A DNA stretch of 64,000 bases from Tsukamurella conjunctivitidis (GTDB lineage: Bacteria > Actinomycetota > Actinomycetes > Mycobacteriales > Mycobacteriaceae): the NCBI RefSeq assembly GCF_007858475.1, contig NZ_VIGX01000002.1:124001-188000 (forward strand), in the 5' to 3' direction. Under the pieces are notes generated by a model, which worked only from the letters and a program-made list of their open reading frames with translations, made no database searches and was not told the DNA's origin. The position numbers and the translations under genes are program-made. This document shows, one piece after another, positions 15,847-24,998 of the stretch. Positions within the stretch are counted from its first letter, which is position 1. Every line of letters begins with the position of its first letter.

Positions 15847-16443
15847 TCAGACGTCGATGACCGTGGTGATGGCGCATCGTCGCCTCCAATCGCCGCCTTT
15901 GGACCATGCCCACGCGACGGCGTCCGGAATCGCGAGCAGCGCCTCGTCGCGTGCTCGCTCGTGGCGATAGTCCAACCACGCCTTACTGCTTGCAGCGTGC
16001 GTCGCTTCGATCAACGTCTGCAGGTCGCGCCTGCGGAGAGTCTGGTCCAGCTCGAGGCACAGTCGGGTGTGCCCGTCACGGTGCAAGTCGTCGACCAGTC
16101 TTCGGAGGCAGTGCTCGCGGCGCGAGACCTCCGTGCGGCCGTCGGGTGGCGCTCGGTAGATGTGCAACGCAGGCGATATGTCACTGATGGTGCTCAGGAT
16201 CTTTCGGCGCCGAGAATCCTTCTCTTGCTTCATATGAAGGCGAGGCTGACCGGGAAGTAGCAGTCCTCGAATCGCGCGTCTCGCAGGTGCGAGGTCCTGT
16301 GGTGCGAGGACGGCCGCGACAAGGAGGTAGTCCCTGTGCTTGGACTCGTCCACGAAAGCATGACCACCCGCCAGGCAGTCGGGGCGGACGGTGTTCAGCG
16401 CCACGAGCGCAGAGATCCCGGGCGCCGGTCGAAGGTGATCCAT
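15847..16443 (-). CDS. DUF3800-like protein
   Basis: A 198-residue protein with an N-terminal AFVDESKHRDYLLVAAVL strand-turn-strand that matches the acidic 'VDES' opening of DUF3800 proteins, which have an RNase H-like fold. Later acidic positions (LCLELDQTLRRRD and PDAVAWAWSKGGDWRRR) complete the family pattern. Function is unknown; DUF3800 genes often occur in mobile or defence neighbourhoods. ATG 16443 overlaps the upstream zinc-ribbon gene by 49 bp; GTG 16404 would reduce this to 10 bp. The pair sits between ispF and cysS, where mycobacteria have nothing. Confidence 0.65.
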   Translation of the reverse strand: MDHLRPAPGISALVALNTVRPDCLAGGHAFVDESKHRDYLLVAAVLAPQDLAPARRAIRGLLLPGQPRLHMKQEKDSRRRKILSTISDISPALHIYRAPPDGRTEVSRREHCLRRLVDDLHRDGHTRLCLELDQTLRRRDLQTLIEATHAASSKAWLDYRHERARDEALLAIPDAVAWAWSKGGDWRRRCAITTVIDV

Positions 16444-16979
16444 TGCCCGTCCCGTAGAGCCTCCATGAGAAGACCCGCCGCCTGAGCGCGCCACGTCGAG
16501 GCCTTGCGGTCGGGTGGTGCGGCCAGCAGGAGGGCCACCGGGTGGTCAGGATCGTCGGCGTAGGGTGCGAGGGCATCGCGCCAGGACGGGCCGCCCGCGT
16601 GCTCGGCGCGCCAGCAGGTGATCGACGCGGACAGCGTTGCGCCGAACGACGCCAGCACCGGCGGTGGGAAGCACTCCGCGAACCGGGCGCGAACCCCGGC
16701 GCTCACCGTGCGTCGCAGATGGGGCTTCGCTCCCCGGGCGTAGTCCGCCGCCGAGAGGGCTCCGCGGGCGACGGCCTCGGGTTGGTGCCCGAGGTGGATC
16801 CCGTTGCCCGTGGGGCAGGGATAGGTGTGGAGGTCGTTGAGTTGACGTAGCCGGGCGATCCGCCGCGCGGCCTTATGGGATGCGAACGCCACTTTCCCGC
16901 AGTCCGAGCAGGGGGCGGTGCCTCCCGGTGTGCGACCACCGGGCTCGGAGCGACGTCTGTTCCGCTTGTAGGTGGTCAC
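16395..16979 (-). CDS. Zinc-ribbon-like hypothetical protein
   Basis: A 194-residue protein that starts with a basic stretch, followed by CSDCGK (about residue 24) and, some 30 residues on, YPCPTGNGIHLGH, giving a likely C-C-C-H metal site next to a helix rich in Arg/Ala (ASHKAARRIARLRQLND). The remainder is helical with no recognised domain. Small proteins with this zinc module are widespread and uncharacterised in actinobacteria. GTG 16979 was chosen as the first start of the homologous-looking region. It overlaps the DUF3800-like gene, so the two are almost certainly one transcript. Confidence 0.6.
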   Translation of the reverse strand: MTTYKRNRRRSEPGGRTPGGTAPCSDCGKVAFASHKAARRIARLRQLNDLHTYPCPTGNGIHLGHQPEAVARGALSAADYARGAKPHLRRTVSAGVRARFAECFPPPVLASFGATLSASITCWRAEHAGGPSWRDALAPYADDPDHPVALLLAAPPDRKASTWRAQAAGLLMEALRDGQWITFDRRPGSLRSWR

Positions 16980-17074
16980 CGTCGTCCTCCGCCCCGCGTG
17001 GGCACTCGCCCCGTCCGCCCATGGCGTCACCGTAGGGACGGGGTGTGACAGGTTCCGGCTCGAGTAGCTCGCTT

Positions 17075-17998
17075 CTACGCCGCGAGCCGTCCGGATCGCG
17101 CGCGACGCAGCGTGATCACGGTGTCGGCGGTGAGCAGGAGCAGTGCGATCCAGACGATGCCGAAGCCGATCCACCGCTCCGGCGAGACGTGCTCGCCGAG
17201 GAAGAGCACCGCACACAGCAATTGCATGACCGGCGTCGCGAACTGGATCAGCCCGACGGTCACGAGTGGGATCCGTCGCGCGGCCGCGGCGAAGAGCAGC
17301 AGCGGCACCGCGGTCGCGACGCCGGCGAACGCGAGCAGCGCGGCGTGGCCCGCGCCGTGCCGGGCGAAGTCCAGTCCGCCGCCCCAGAGCGCGATGCCCA
17401 CCAGGACTACCGCGGCGATCGGCGCGAGGATCGCGGTCTCCAGCGTCAGGCCCTGCAGTGCGTTCAGGTGCGCGCCGACCTTGTTCTTCACCAGCCCGTA
17501 GAGGCCGAAGGAGAAGGCGAGCGCCAGGGCGGTCACCGGGAAGGTCCCCGCCACGACCGCGAGGTAGACGAACGCCAGGACACCGATGCCGACGGCGACC
17601 CATTGCAGCGGCCGCAGCCGCTCGCGCAACACGACGACGCCGAGCGCCACGGTGACCAGCGGATTGAGGAAGTAGCCGAGCGCCGCATCCGACGTGTGGC
17701 CCGACGTGACCGCCACGATGTAGACGATCCAGTTGGTCGAGATGAGCAGCGCAGCGATCGTCACTCCGGCCAGCAGCCGCGGCTGCCGCAGCACCGGCCG
17801 GATCCAGCCGAGGTCGCGGAGGATCACCAGCGCGGCGCCGCACAGCACCAGCGTCCAGAGGATGCGGTGGGCGAGGATCTCCCACGGCCCGGTGGGCCTC
17901 AGCGCGTCGAAGTACAGGGGGAACAGCCCCCAGAGCAGGTAGGCGGCGACGCCCATGGCGGTGCCGCGGGTCACCTCGGAGACGTCACGTTCGGCCAC
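17075..17998 (-). CDS. rarD: EamA family transporter RarD
   Basis: A 307-residue membrane protein with ten predicted helices in two EamA repeats. It matches the RarD family from GVAAYLLWGLFPLYFDALRPTG through AHRILWTLVL, STNWIVYIVAV, SDAALGYFLNPL and LIQFATPVMQLLCAVLFLGE. RarD proteins are drug/metabolite-superfamily exporters; the substrate is unproven. GTG 17998 follows TAGGAT (18010-18005) by 6 nt, so it is likely leaderless and divergent from cysS. It belongs to the accessory insert between ispF and cysS. Confidence 0.88.
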   Translation of the reverse strand: MAERDVSEVTRGTAMGVAAYLLWGLFPLYFDALRPTGPWEILAHRILWTLVLCGAALVILRDLGWIRPVLRQPRLLAGVTIAALLISTNWIVYIVAVTSGHTSDAALGYFLNPLVTVALGVVVLRERLRPLQWVAVGIGVLAFVYLAVVAGTFPVTALALAFSFGLYGLVKNKVGAHLNALQGLTLETAILAPIAAVVLVGIALWGGGLDFARHGAGHAALLAFAGVATAVPLLLFAAAARRIPLVTVGLIQFATPVMQLLCAVLFLGEHVSPERWIGFGIVWIALLLLTADTVITLRRARSGRLAA

Positions 17999-18083
17999 TG
18001 AATGATCCTACCTTTTTGGGTCCGCACCATCGAAGGCCCTGACCTGCGAGGTGCGCGCACCGCGACCCGTAGAATCAGTCGGC

Positions 18084-19478
18084 GTGACGCTGCGCCTTTA
18101 CGACTCCCTGACCCGCGAGGTCCGTGACTTCGTGCCCCTCGTGGACGGCAAGGCGGGCATCTACCTCTGCGGCGCGACGGTCCAGGGCGTCCCGCACATC
18201 GGCCACATCCGCAGCGGCGTCGCCTTCGACGTGCTGCGGCGCTGGCTGATCGCCAAGGGGCTGGACGTGGCGTTCGTGCGCAACGTGACCGACATCGACG
18301 ACAAGATCCTGCGCAAGGCCGCCGAGGCGGGCCGCCCCTGGTGGGAGTGGGCCGCGACGCACGAGCGCGAGTTCACCCGCGCCTACGACGCCCTGGGCGT
18401 ACTGCCGCCCTCCGCGGAGCCGCGCGCGACCGGCTTCATCACCCAGATGGTCGACTACATGGAGCGGATGATCGCGCGCGGCCACGCCTACGCGGCCGCG
18501 GGTGACGTCTACTTCTCCGTGCGGAGCCTGCCGAGCTACGGCGAGCTGAGTCGGCAGAAGGTCGACGACGTGCAGCAGGGCGAGACGCTCGCCGAGGGTA
18601 AGCGGGACCCGCTGGACTTCACACTGTGGAAGGCCGCGAAGCCGGGCGAGCCGAGCTGGCCGTCGCCGTGGGGCCCCGGCCGGCCGGGCTGGCACCTCGA
18701 GTGCTCCGCGATGGCGACGAGCTACCTCGGCGCGCAGTTCGACATCCACTGCGGCGGCATGGACCTGGTCTTCCCGCACCACGAGAACGAGATCGCTCAG
18801 GCGCACGGGGCGGGCGACCCGTTCGCGAATTACTGGCTGCACAACGGCTGGGTCACGATGTCGGGCGAGAAGATGAGCAAGTCGCTCGGCAACGTCGTCG
18901 CGATCCCCAACCTGCTCACGCAGTACCGCGCCGTCGAGCTGCGGTACTACCTCGGTTCGGCGCACTACCGCTCGATGCAGGAGTACTCGGCGGGCGCGCT
19001 GGAGGAGGCCGTCACCGCGTACGGCCGGATCGAGGCCTTCGTGCAGCGCACCGTCGAGCGGGCGGGCGAGGTCCCGGTCGGCGACTGGACCGACGGTTTC
19101 GCCGCCGCGCTCGACGACGACCTCGGCGTACCGTCGGCGTTGGCGGAGGTGCACGGTGCCGTGCGGGCCGGCAACGCGGCACTCGAATCGGGTGATCTCG
19201 ACGAGGCGCGGCGCCTGGCCGGCGCGGTGCGGGCGATGACGTCGATCCTCGGCGTCGACCCGCTGGACCCGCACTGGGTCACGGAGAACGCCGGCGACGG
19301 CCAGGCCGTGGACGCCCTCGGCGTGCTGGTGCAGGCCGAGCTCGAGCGGCGCGCCGCCGCGCGGGCGGAGAAGAACTGGGCGGAGGCCGACGCCTCGCGC
19401 GATCGGCTGCACGCCGCGGGCATCGAGGTCACCGACGGCGCCGACGGCTCCGCGTGGACACTGAAGAAGAACAAGTAG
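18084..19478 (+). CDS. cysS: Cysteinyl-tRNA synthetase
   Basis: A 464-residue class I synthetase charging tRNA-Cys. The HIGH motif is PHIGHIRS, the KMSKS loop is [10 protein letters not shown], and zinc ligands include the Cys of YLCGATVQG, the Cys of WHLECSAM and the His pair of [12 protein letters not shown] 18084 lies 8 nt after TAGAAT (18070-18075) and gives the expected N-terminus ([15 protein letters not shown]). An upstream GTG at 18051 would sit before this promoter. rlmB follows 11 bp later, as in mycobacteria. Confidence 0.97.
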   Translation: MTLRLYDSLTREVRDFVPLVDGKAGIYLCGATVQGVPHIGHIRSGVAFDVLRRWLIAKGLDVAFVRNVTDIDDKILRKAAEAGRPWWEWAATHEREFTRAYDALGVLPPSAEPRATGFITQMVDYMERMIARGHAYAAAGDVYFSVRSLPSYGELSRQKVDDVQQGETLAEGKRDPLDFTLWKAAKPGEPSWPSPWGPGRPGWHLECSAMATSYLGAQFDIHCGGMDLVFPHHENEIAQAHGAGDPFANYWLHNGWVTMSGEKMSKSLGNVVAIPNLLTQYRAVELRYYLGSAHYRSMQEYSAGALEEAVTAYGRIEAFVQRTVERAGEVPVGDWTDGFAAALDDDLGVPSALAEVHGAVRAGNAALESGDLDEARRLAGAVRAMTSILGVDPLDPHWVTENAGDGQAVDALGVLVQAELERRAAARAEKNWAEADASRDRLHAAGIEVTDGADGSAWTLKKNK

Positions 19479-19489
19479 GAGGCGGACTG

Positions 19490-20455
19490 ATGGCAGGCAA
19501 TTCGCAGCGCCGCGGCGCGGTCCGCAAGGCGGGCACCAAGAAGGGGCAGGTCCAGGGGTCGGGCGGCGTGCGTCGCCGCGGGCTCGAGGGGCGCGGCGCG
19601 ACGCCGGCCGCGAAGGACCGCCCGTACCACCCCGCGCACAAGAAGGCGCGGGCCGCGGCGAAGGCGGCGACCACGCCCCAGCGCCGGCCGAAGGTCGCCG
19701 GCCGCGCCGCCGACGACGGGCCCGAGTACGTCCTCGGCCGCAACCCGGTCGTCGAGTGCCTCCGCGCAGGCGTCCCGGCGACCGCCCTCTACGTCGCGAT
19801 CGGCTCGCAGAACGACGAGCGGCTCACCGAGTCCGTGCAGATCGCGGCCGACACCGGCATCGCGATCCTCGAGGTGCAGCGCGGCGAGCTCGACCGGCTG
19901 AGCGACAACGGCTTGCACCAGGGCATCGCCCTGCAGATCCCGCCGTACAACTACGCGCACCCGGACGACCTGCTCGCCCGGGCGCAGGACCGCGGCGAGG
20001 CTCCGCTCATCGTCGCGTTGGACAACATCACCGACCCCCGCAACCTGGGTGCCGTGATCCGGTCGACGGCCGCGTTCGGCGGTCACGGCGTGGTCATCCC
20101 GGGCCGACGGTCCGCCGCGGTCACCGCCGTCACCTGGCGCACCTCCGCCGGGGCCGCGGCCCGCCTTCCCGTCGCGCAAGCGCCGAATCTCAATCGCGCG
20201 CTCGCCGACTACGCGGCCGCCGGCCTGCAGGTCGTGGGCCTCGATGCGGGCGGCGACGTGGACCTCGACGACTACCGCGCCGATACCGGCGTCGTCGTGG
20301 TCGTCGGGTCCGAGGGCAAGGGCCTGTCGCGACTGGTCCGCGAGAACTGCGACTCGATCCTCTCGATCCCCATCGCCTCGTCGGTCGAGTCGCTCAACGC
20401 CTCGGTCGCTGCGGGCGTGGTCCTGGCCGAGTTCGCACGACAGCGCCGTCAGTAA
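19490..20455 (+). CDS. rlmB: 23S rRNA (guanosine-2'-O)-methyltransferase RlmB
   Basis: A 321-residue SPOUT (TrmH) methyltransferase. A basic disordered N-terminus of about 70 residues is followed by the substrate-binding domain ([16 protein letters not shown]) and the knotted SPOUT domain with [33 protein letters not shown] and [15 protein letters not shown], the three signature motifs. The expected target is G2251 (E. coli numbering) in the 23S P-loop. ATG 19490 is preceded by a strong AGGAGG (19477-19482). It is cotranscribed with cysS, matching Rv3580c-Rv3579c. Confidence 0.93.
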   Translation: MAGNSQRRGAVRKAGTKKGQVQGSGGVRRRGLEGRGATPAAKDRPYHPAHKKARAAAKAATTPQRRPKVAGRAADDGPEYVLGRNPVVECLRAGVPATALYVAIGSQNDERLTESVQIAADTGIAILEVQRGELDRLSDNGLHQGIALQIPPYNYAHPDDLLARAQDRGEAPLIVALDNITDPRNLGAVIRSTAAFGGHGVVIPGRRSAAVTAVTWRTSAGAAARLPVAQAPNLNRALADYAAAGLQVVGLDAGGDVDLDDYRADTGVVVVVGSEGKGLSRLVRENCDSILSIPIASSVESLNASVAAGVVLAEFARQRRQ

Positions 20456-20480
20456 AGATCATCTGCGTTAGCCTGTATGG

Positions 20481-21107
20481 ATGACCTCGCTCGAGGAACG
20501 CCAGGAGTCGCGGCGCCGGCAGATGCTCGACGCCGGGATCGCGCTCCTCGGTGGTCCGGAGGCGGGGGCGCTCGGCGTCCGCGCCGTCTGCCGCTCGACC
20601 GGCATCACGGAGCGGTACTTCTACGAGGCTTTCGGCACGCGTGACGGCTTCGCGCACGCCGTCTACGACGACATCGCCGGCCGCACCCAGGACGTCCTCG
20701 TACAGGGCGTGCGGCGGGCCTACGACGCCGCGGCCGCCGCTGAGGAGCCGGTGACGGCCGTCGCCGTGGCGGAGGCCGCAGTCGTCGCGTTCGTCGAGTT
20801 CGTGATCGACCGGCCCGACGTCGGGCGGATCCTGCTGCTCGCCCCCTACCGGGAGTCCGTGCTGGCCGAGCGTGGACTCGGCAGCATGCCCGCGTTCTTC
20901 GACGTGGTCGCCGCCGCCATGCCGGGCGTCGTCGACGGGACGACCCGGCGCCTGGTCGCGACGGGCCTGGTCGGAGCGCTGACCACGCTGTTCACCGAGT
21001 ACATCGCGGGCAGGCTCGACGTCACGCGCCAGCAACTCGTCGACCACTGCGTGCGCCTGATCGCCACCGCGCCGGACCGGTTCGTCGACGAGCCGCGGAC
21101 CGATTAG
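20481..21107 (+). CDS. TetR family transcriptional regulator
   Basis: A 208-residue TetR regulator. The HTH covers RRQMLDAGIALLGGPEAGALGVRAVCRSTGITERYFYEAFGTRDGF; RYFYEAF is typical. The C-terminal ligand-binding half is helical and not assigned to a subfamily. ATG 20481 lies 6 nt after TAGCCT (20469-20474). It is convergent with pxpA and their 3' ends overlap by 4 bp. No obvious target operon is adjacent, since rlmB upstream is housekeeping. Confidence 0.85.
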   Translation: MTSLEERQESRRRQMLDAGIALLGGPEAGALGVRAVCRSTGITERYFYEAFGTRDGFAHAVYDDIAGRTQDVLVQGVRRAYDAAAAAEEPVTAVAVAEAAVVAFVEFVIDRPDVGRILLLAPYRESVLAERGLGSMPAFFDVVAAAMPGVVDGTTRRLVATGLVGALTTLFTEYIAGRLDVTRQQLVDHCVRLIATAPDRFVDEPRTD

Positions 21108-21868
21108 GCCGGGGCGGCGAACCGCGCCACGGTGACGCCGGCACCGTCGAGCACCGTGCGCAGGCGCAGCGCCACCGCGACCGCCGCCGGGTTGTCGCCG
21201 TGCACGCACACCGAATCCGGTTCGAGCGCCACCTCCGTACCGTCGATCGCCTCGACCGTGCCGTCGCCGACCATCCGCAGGACGCGGGCGGCGATCTCAT
21301 CGGGGTCGTGCAGCACCGCGCCCTCGCGCGAGCGCGGGACGAGCGCACCGTCGGGCAGGTAGGCGCGGTCGGCGAAGGCCTCGCGCACCGCCCGCAGCCC
21401 GCGCTGGGCGGCGAGGCGGAGGAACGCGGAGCCGGGGAGTCCGAGGACCGGCAGGTCCGGCGCGGCGGCGAACACGCCCTCGACGACCGCCTCCGCCTGC
21501 ACGGAATCAGCGACGATCCGGTTGTAAAGGGCGCCGTGCGGTTTCACGTAGTCGACGGTGCCGCCGACGCTCCGCGCGATCGCCTGCAGCGCGCCGATCT
21601 GGTAGATCACGTCGGCGGTGAGGTCCGCCGCCGGCACGTCGATCGAGCGCCGGCCGAAGCCGCGCAAGTCCGCGTAGCCGACCTGCGCGCCGATCGCGAC
21701 GCCGCGGTCCACGGCCGCCGCGCAGGTCTCCCGCAGCGTCGTCGGGTCGCCGGCGTGGAAGCCGCACGCCACGTTCGCCGAGGTCACCACGTCGAGCAGT
21801 GCCGCATCGTCGCCGAGGCGCCAGGCGCCGAAGGACTCGCCGCAGTCGGCGTTGAGGTCGATTCTCAC
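21104..21868 (-). CDS. pxpA: 5-oxoprolinase subunit A (LamB/YcsF family)
   Basis: A 254-residue protein of the PxpA/YcsF family, which with PxpB and PxpC cleaves 5-oxoproline using ATP. Family motifs are IDLNADCGESFGAW at the N-terminus, TSANVACGFHAGDP and VDYVKPHGALYN, with conserved Asp/His residues of the polysaccharide-deacetylase-like barrel. PxpB and PxpC are not in this window. Instead it is the last gene of a zinc transporter operon, joined by a GTGA overlap. A TACCGT (21881-21876) lies 7 nt before the GTG, so a second, leaderless transcript is possible. Confidence 0.88.
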   Translation of the reverse strand: MRIDLNADCGESFGAWRLGDDAALLDVVTSANVACGFHAGDPTTLRETCAAAVDRGVAIGAQVGYADLRGFGRRSIDVPAADLTADVIYQIGALQAIARSVGGTVDYVKPHGALYNRIVADSVQAEAVVEGVFAAAPDLPVLGLPGSAFLRLAAQRGLRAVREAFADRAYLPDGALVPRSREGAVLHDPDEIAARVLRMVGDGTVEAIDGTEVALEPDSVCVHGDNPAAVAVALRLRTVLDGAGVTVARFAAPA

Positions 21869-22767
21869 GACCTCGACGGTAGCGCGTGCCGGCAGTCGTG
21901 CGGCTCCTCGACCGGTGCGACGGTGCCGCGGCGGCCGCGCTGCCCGAGCAGGCGGCAGACCATGTAGATGAGGAACGAGATCGACGTGACGAAGACGGAG
22001 ACCGGCAGCGCGGGCGCGAGCGACAGGATGATGCCGCCGACCGCGGAGACCAGCGCGAAGATCAGCGACAGCAGCGTCGCCTTGCCGGGGGAACTGGTGA
22101 CCCGGGCCGCGGCGGCCGCCGGTGTGATCAGCAGCGACATGACCAGCAGCGCCCCGACGATCTGCACGCCCTGCGCGGCCGCGGCGCCCACGAGCATCGC
22201 GAACACCACCGACAGCGTCTTCACTGGCACGCCGTGCGCGGCGGCGACGTCCGGATCCGTGGAGAGGAACAGCAGCGGGCGGTAGATGAACGCGAGGATC
22301 AGCAGCACCACGACGGTGGTGATCGCCATGAGCGTCACGCCGCTCATCCCGACAGCCACGATCTGCCCCGTGAGCAGTGCGAACGCGGTGCCCTGCCGGC
22401 CCTCGTGCAGGGCGAGGAAGAGCACCGACAGGCCCAGGCCGAAGGCCATGATGACCCCGATCACGGAATCGCGTTCGCGGGCGTAGACGCCGAGCAGGCC
22501 GAAGAGCAGGCCCGCGACCAGCGCGCCGAGCAGCGCGCCCGAGCCGACGCTCCACCCCATGAGCAGCGCGAAGGCGGCGCCGGTCAGCGACAGCTCCGAG
22601 GTGCCGTGCACGCTGAAGGCCATCTGCCGCGAGACGATGAGAGGACCCATCACCCCGGCGAGCACGCCGAGCAGCGCCGCGGCGAGCAGCGCCTGCTGCA
22701 CGAAGGGCTGCTGCAGCAGTTCCCAGGTGAGGGAGAAGTTCGTCAGGTTCTCGAGCCGGTCCATCAT
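21865..22767 (-). CDS. znuB: Metal ABC transporter permease (ZnuB family)
   Basis: A 300-residue permease with about eight to nine membrane helices. Family landmarks are QQALLAAALLGVLAGVMGPLIVSRQMAFSVHGTSELSLTGAA, the cytoplasmic coupling region, and IVGALLVMSLLITPAAAAARV. ABC-3 permeases of this type import Zn2+ or Mn2+; the Zur-type box upstream favours zinc. Overlaps of 4 nt link it to the ATPase before it and pxpA after it. The C-terminal tail is basic and ends in a few His/Cys residues. Confidence 0.9.
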   Translation of the reverse strand: MMDRLENLTNFSLTWELLQQPFVQQALLAAALLGVLAGVMGPLIVSRQMAFSVHGTSELSLTGAAFALLMGWSVGSGALLGALVAGLLFGLLGVYARERDSVIGVIMAFGLGLSVLFLALHEGRQGTAFALLTGQIVAVGMSGVTLMAITTVVVLLILAFIYRPLLFLSTDPDVAAAHGVPVKTLSVVFAMLVGAAAAQGVQIVGALLVMSLLITPAAAAARVTSSPGKATLLSLIFALVSAVGGIILSLAPALPVSVFVTSISFLIYMVCRLLGQRGRRGTVAPVEEPHDCRHALPSRS

Positions 22768-23516
22768 TCGCCTCCCACCACGACGAGCCGGTCGCGCACG
22801 TGCAGCACGTCGACGGGGGTGCGGTACAGCCGGGACAGCCGCTCCGAGGTCATCACCTCGGCCGTGGGGCCCACCTCGAACCGCCCGTCGACCAGGTAGA
22901 GCACGCGGTCGCAGTAGGGGAGCACGGGGTTGATCTCGTGGGTGACGAACAGCACGGCGGTGTCGTGCTCGCGCCGCCGGCGCTCGATCAGCGAGACCGC
23001 GAGCTGCTGATTGCCCGGGTCCAGCGAGAGCAGGGGCTCGTCGCAGAGCAGGATCGTCGGGTCCGAGGCCAGGGCCTGCGCGACGCGTAGCCGCTGCTGC
23101 TCACCGCCGGAGAGGGAGCCGATGGGGGCGTCGGCGAAGGCCTCCGCGTCCACCTGCCGCAGCGCCGCGTCGACGGCGGACCGTCGGGCACCGCGGTTCC
23201 GCAGGCCGAGGCCCCAGGCGGCGCCGTCGAAGCCGAGGCCGACCAGGTCGCGCCCGCGTAGGGGCACGGCACCGTCGAGCGCGCGCTGCTGGGGGATGTA
23301 CCCGATCCGGCCGGTCACCTGCACGGTTCCGGCGGTCAGGTGGCTCTGGCCGAGCAGGATGCGCAGCAGCGAGGTCTTGCCGGCGCCGTTGGGGCCGAGA
23401 ACCGCGACGAACTCGCCGGGCGCGATGTCGAGGTCGAGCCCGTCCCAGAGGGTGCGGTCGCCGTAGCTCAACCCGGCGTCCCGCAGGCGGATCACCGGGT
23501 CCGACGGTGCGCTCAC
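22764..23516 (-). CDS. znuC: Metal ABC transporter ATP-binding protein (ZnuC family)
   Basis: A 250-residue ATPase powering zinc import. Walker A is GPNGAGKTS, the Q-loop is IGYIPQQRA, the signature is LSGGEQQRL, Walker B is ILLCDEPLLSLD, and the H-loop is FVTHE, all intact. GTG 23516 overlaps the stop of the binding-protein gene as GTGA, and its own stop overlaps the permease ATG as ATGA. The PQQRALD segment after the Q-loop is typical of the zinc/manganese subgroup. Confidence 0.92.
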   Translation of the reverse strand: MSAPSDPVIRLRDAGLSYGDRTLWDGLDLDIAPGEFVAVLGPNGAGKTSLLRILLGQSHLTAGTVQVTGRIGYIPQQRALDGAVPLRGRDLVGLGFDGAAWGLGLRNRGARRSAVDAALRQVDAEAFADAPIGSLSGGEQQRLRVAQALASDPTILLCDEPLLSLDPGNQQLAVSLIERRRREHDTAVLFVTHEINPVLPYCDRVLYLVDGRFEVGPTAEVMTSERLSRLYRTPVDVLHVRDRLVVVGGE

Positions 23517-24409
23517 GGGCGCGGCGCGAGTGCGTCGGACAGCGCCTTGACGTTGCCGGCCTGCCACGCGACGTAGTCGTCGACGCCCGCGGGCAGCGAC
23601 TCGGTGACCTTCACGACGGGCACGCCGGCGGTCTCGGCCGTCTTCGCCAGTGCGGCGGTGACGGGGCTCTCGGTCTGAGAGTTGAGCACGACGGCGCGCA
23701 CCTGCTTGCCGCTGACCAGCGCGTTCGCGGCGGCGATGTCGGCAGGGGCGGGGTCGGTGCCCGACTCGATGGCCGCCGTGTAGCGGGCCGGCGCGACGTC
23801 GTTCAGGCCCGCCAGCGAAAGCAGGTACCCGGCGACGGGTTCGGTGGCGGCGATCTTCACGCCCGGGTTCGCGTGGCCGATGGCGCGCGCCTGCGCGATG
23901 ACGCCGTCGAGCTTCGTCCCGAACTCCTTCGCGCGGTTCTCGTAGCCCTCGCGGTGCGCGCCGTCCTTGTCGGACAGCGCCTTCGCGACGGCGGTCGCGA
24001 CCTTCTGCATGGTGGGCAGGTCGTAGAAGACGTGCTCGTTCTCGCCCTGGGGTGCCTGCTGGGCGACCGCGTCGACCTTGGCCGCGGCGGCGCCCTCGGC
24101 GGCCTTCTCCATGTAGGCGTCGTAGTGGCCGCCGTTGTAGACGAGCACCGCGGCCTTCTTCACCTTGAGGGTGTCCTGCGCGGAGGGCTCGAACTCGTGC
24201 GGGTCGCCGGTGGGGTTCGCGAACAGGGAGGTCACGTCGGCGTCGCCGCCCGCGACGGCCTTCGCGATCGCGCCGTAGACGTCGGTGGACGCCACGACGG
24301 CGGGCTTGCCGTCGCCCGAGCCCGAGGAGTCCGTCCCGCACGCGGTGAGGGCGAGGGCCGCGACGGCGACGGCGCCGACGACCCGGGCGAGGCGATGGGG
24401 GTGGCGCAC
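23513..24409 (-). CDS. znuA: Zinc ABC transporter substrate-binding lipoprotein (ZnuA family)
   Basis: A 298-residue cluster A-I metal-binding lipoprotein. The signal peptide ends at lipobox LTAC (about residue 24). Metal ligands expected from the family are seen in GDPHEFEPS (His), ENEHVFYDL (His) and the acidic GTDPAPADIA region. The usual His-rich zinc loop is absent, and a short HREG segment stands in its place. GTG 24409 has AGAGGAGC upstream. It heads the operon znuA-znuC-znuB-pxpA, with a Zur-like box over its promoter. Confidence 0.9.
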   Translation of the reverse strand: MRHPHRLARVVGAVAVAALALTACGTDSSGSGDGKPAVVASTDVYGAIAKAVAGGDADVTSLFANPTGDPHEFEPSAQDTLKVKKAAVLVYNGGHYDAYMEKAAEGAAAAKVDAVAQQAPQGENEHVFYDLPTMQKVATAVAKALSDKDGAHREGYENRAKEFGTKLDGVIAQARAIGHANPGVKIAATEPVAGYLLSLAGLNDVAPARYTAAIESGTDPAPADIAAANALVSGKQVRAVVLNSQTESPVTAALAKTAETAGVPVVKVTESLPAGVDDYVAWQAGNVKALSDALAPRP

Positions 24410-24422
24410 GGTCGAGCTCCTC

Positions 24423-24456
24423 TGACAGCAATGGGAATCGTTGTCATTTAGAGTAG
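24423..24456 (-). promoter_or_regulatory. Zur-type operator and -10 box of the zinc operon
   Basis: A 24-bp dyad (24423-24446) contains the minus-strand 15-mer TGACAACGATTCCCA, which fits the 7-1-7 pattern I recall for actinobacterial Zur boxes at about 11 of 15 positions. TACTCT (24456-24451) just upstream is a likely -10, so the box would cover the transcription start. This predicts zinc-dependent repression of znuA-znuC-znuB-pxpA. Confidence 0.65.
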
Positions 24457-24518
24457 CGGCGTCGTCCTACCACTGTCGAATAGGTGAATGCGCATGTATT
24501 GGCGCATTCGGGTCGGCG

Positions 24519-24929
24519 TCAAGCCCCGGCGCTCTCGGCCTGCGCGGCGGCGGTCGCCTCCTCGGCGATGGCGCCGAACTGCGCGCCCATGGCCGCGGAG
24601 AGCGCCTGGGCGGCGGAGAGCGGGCGCACCATGACCATGAAGTCGTCGATCTTGCCCTGGGCGTTCACGTGAATGAAGTCGCAGCCGGTGATCTTCTTGC
24701 CGTCCACTGCCGCCTCGAAGACCAGGGCGTGGTCGTCGCCGTCGTTGATCTCGCGCACGTAGCGGAAGTCCTCGAACACGCGCAGCACGCCGCGCAGGAT
24801 CGCGGCGGTGATGTGCCGGCCCTCGTAGGGCTTGAAGGCGACGGGGCTGGTGAAGGTCACGTCGTCGGCGAGCAGGCCGTCGAAGGCGTCGGCGTCGCGG
24901 GCTTCGACGGCGGCACGGAACTCACGCAT
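24519..24929 (-). CDS. SnoaL-like nuclear transport factor 2-fold protein
   Basis: A 136-residue protein of the SnoaL/NTF2-like superfamily: FRAAVEARDADAFDGLLADDVTFTSPVAFKPYEGRHITAAILRGV is the usual first helix and cone opening, followed by the beta-sheet (HALVFEAAVDGKKITGCDFIHVNAQGKIDDFMVMVRPL). Members are small isomerases, hydrolases or binding proteins, and the ligand cannot be inferred. ATG 24929 has AGGAGTTGTC upstream. It is divergent from a PadR regulator with a 69-bp AT-rich gap and is therefore its likely target. Confidence 0.8.
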   Translation of the reverse strand: MREFRAAVEARDADAFDGLLADDVTFTSPVAFKPYEGRHITAAILRGVLRVFEDFRYVREINDGDDHALVFEAAVDGKKITGCDFIHVNAQGKIDDFMVMVRPLSAAQALSAAMGAQFGAIAEEATAAAQAESAGA

Positions 24930-24998
24930 GACAACTCCTAGTAAATTTGTTGAGTAGGTAGCACGAGTATAGGCAACTAATTGAATAGAATGGAAGGC

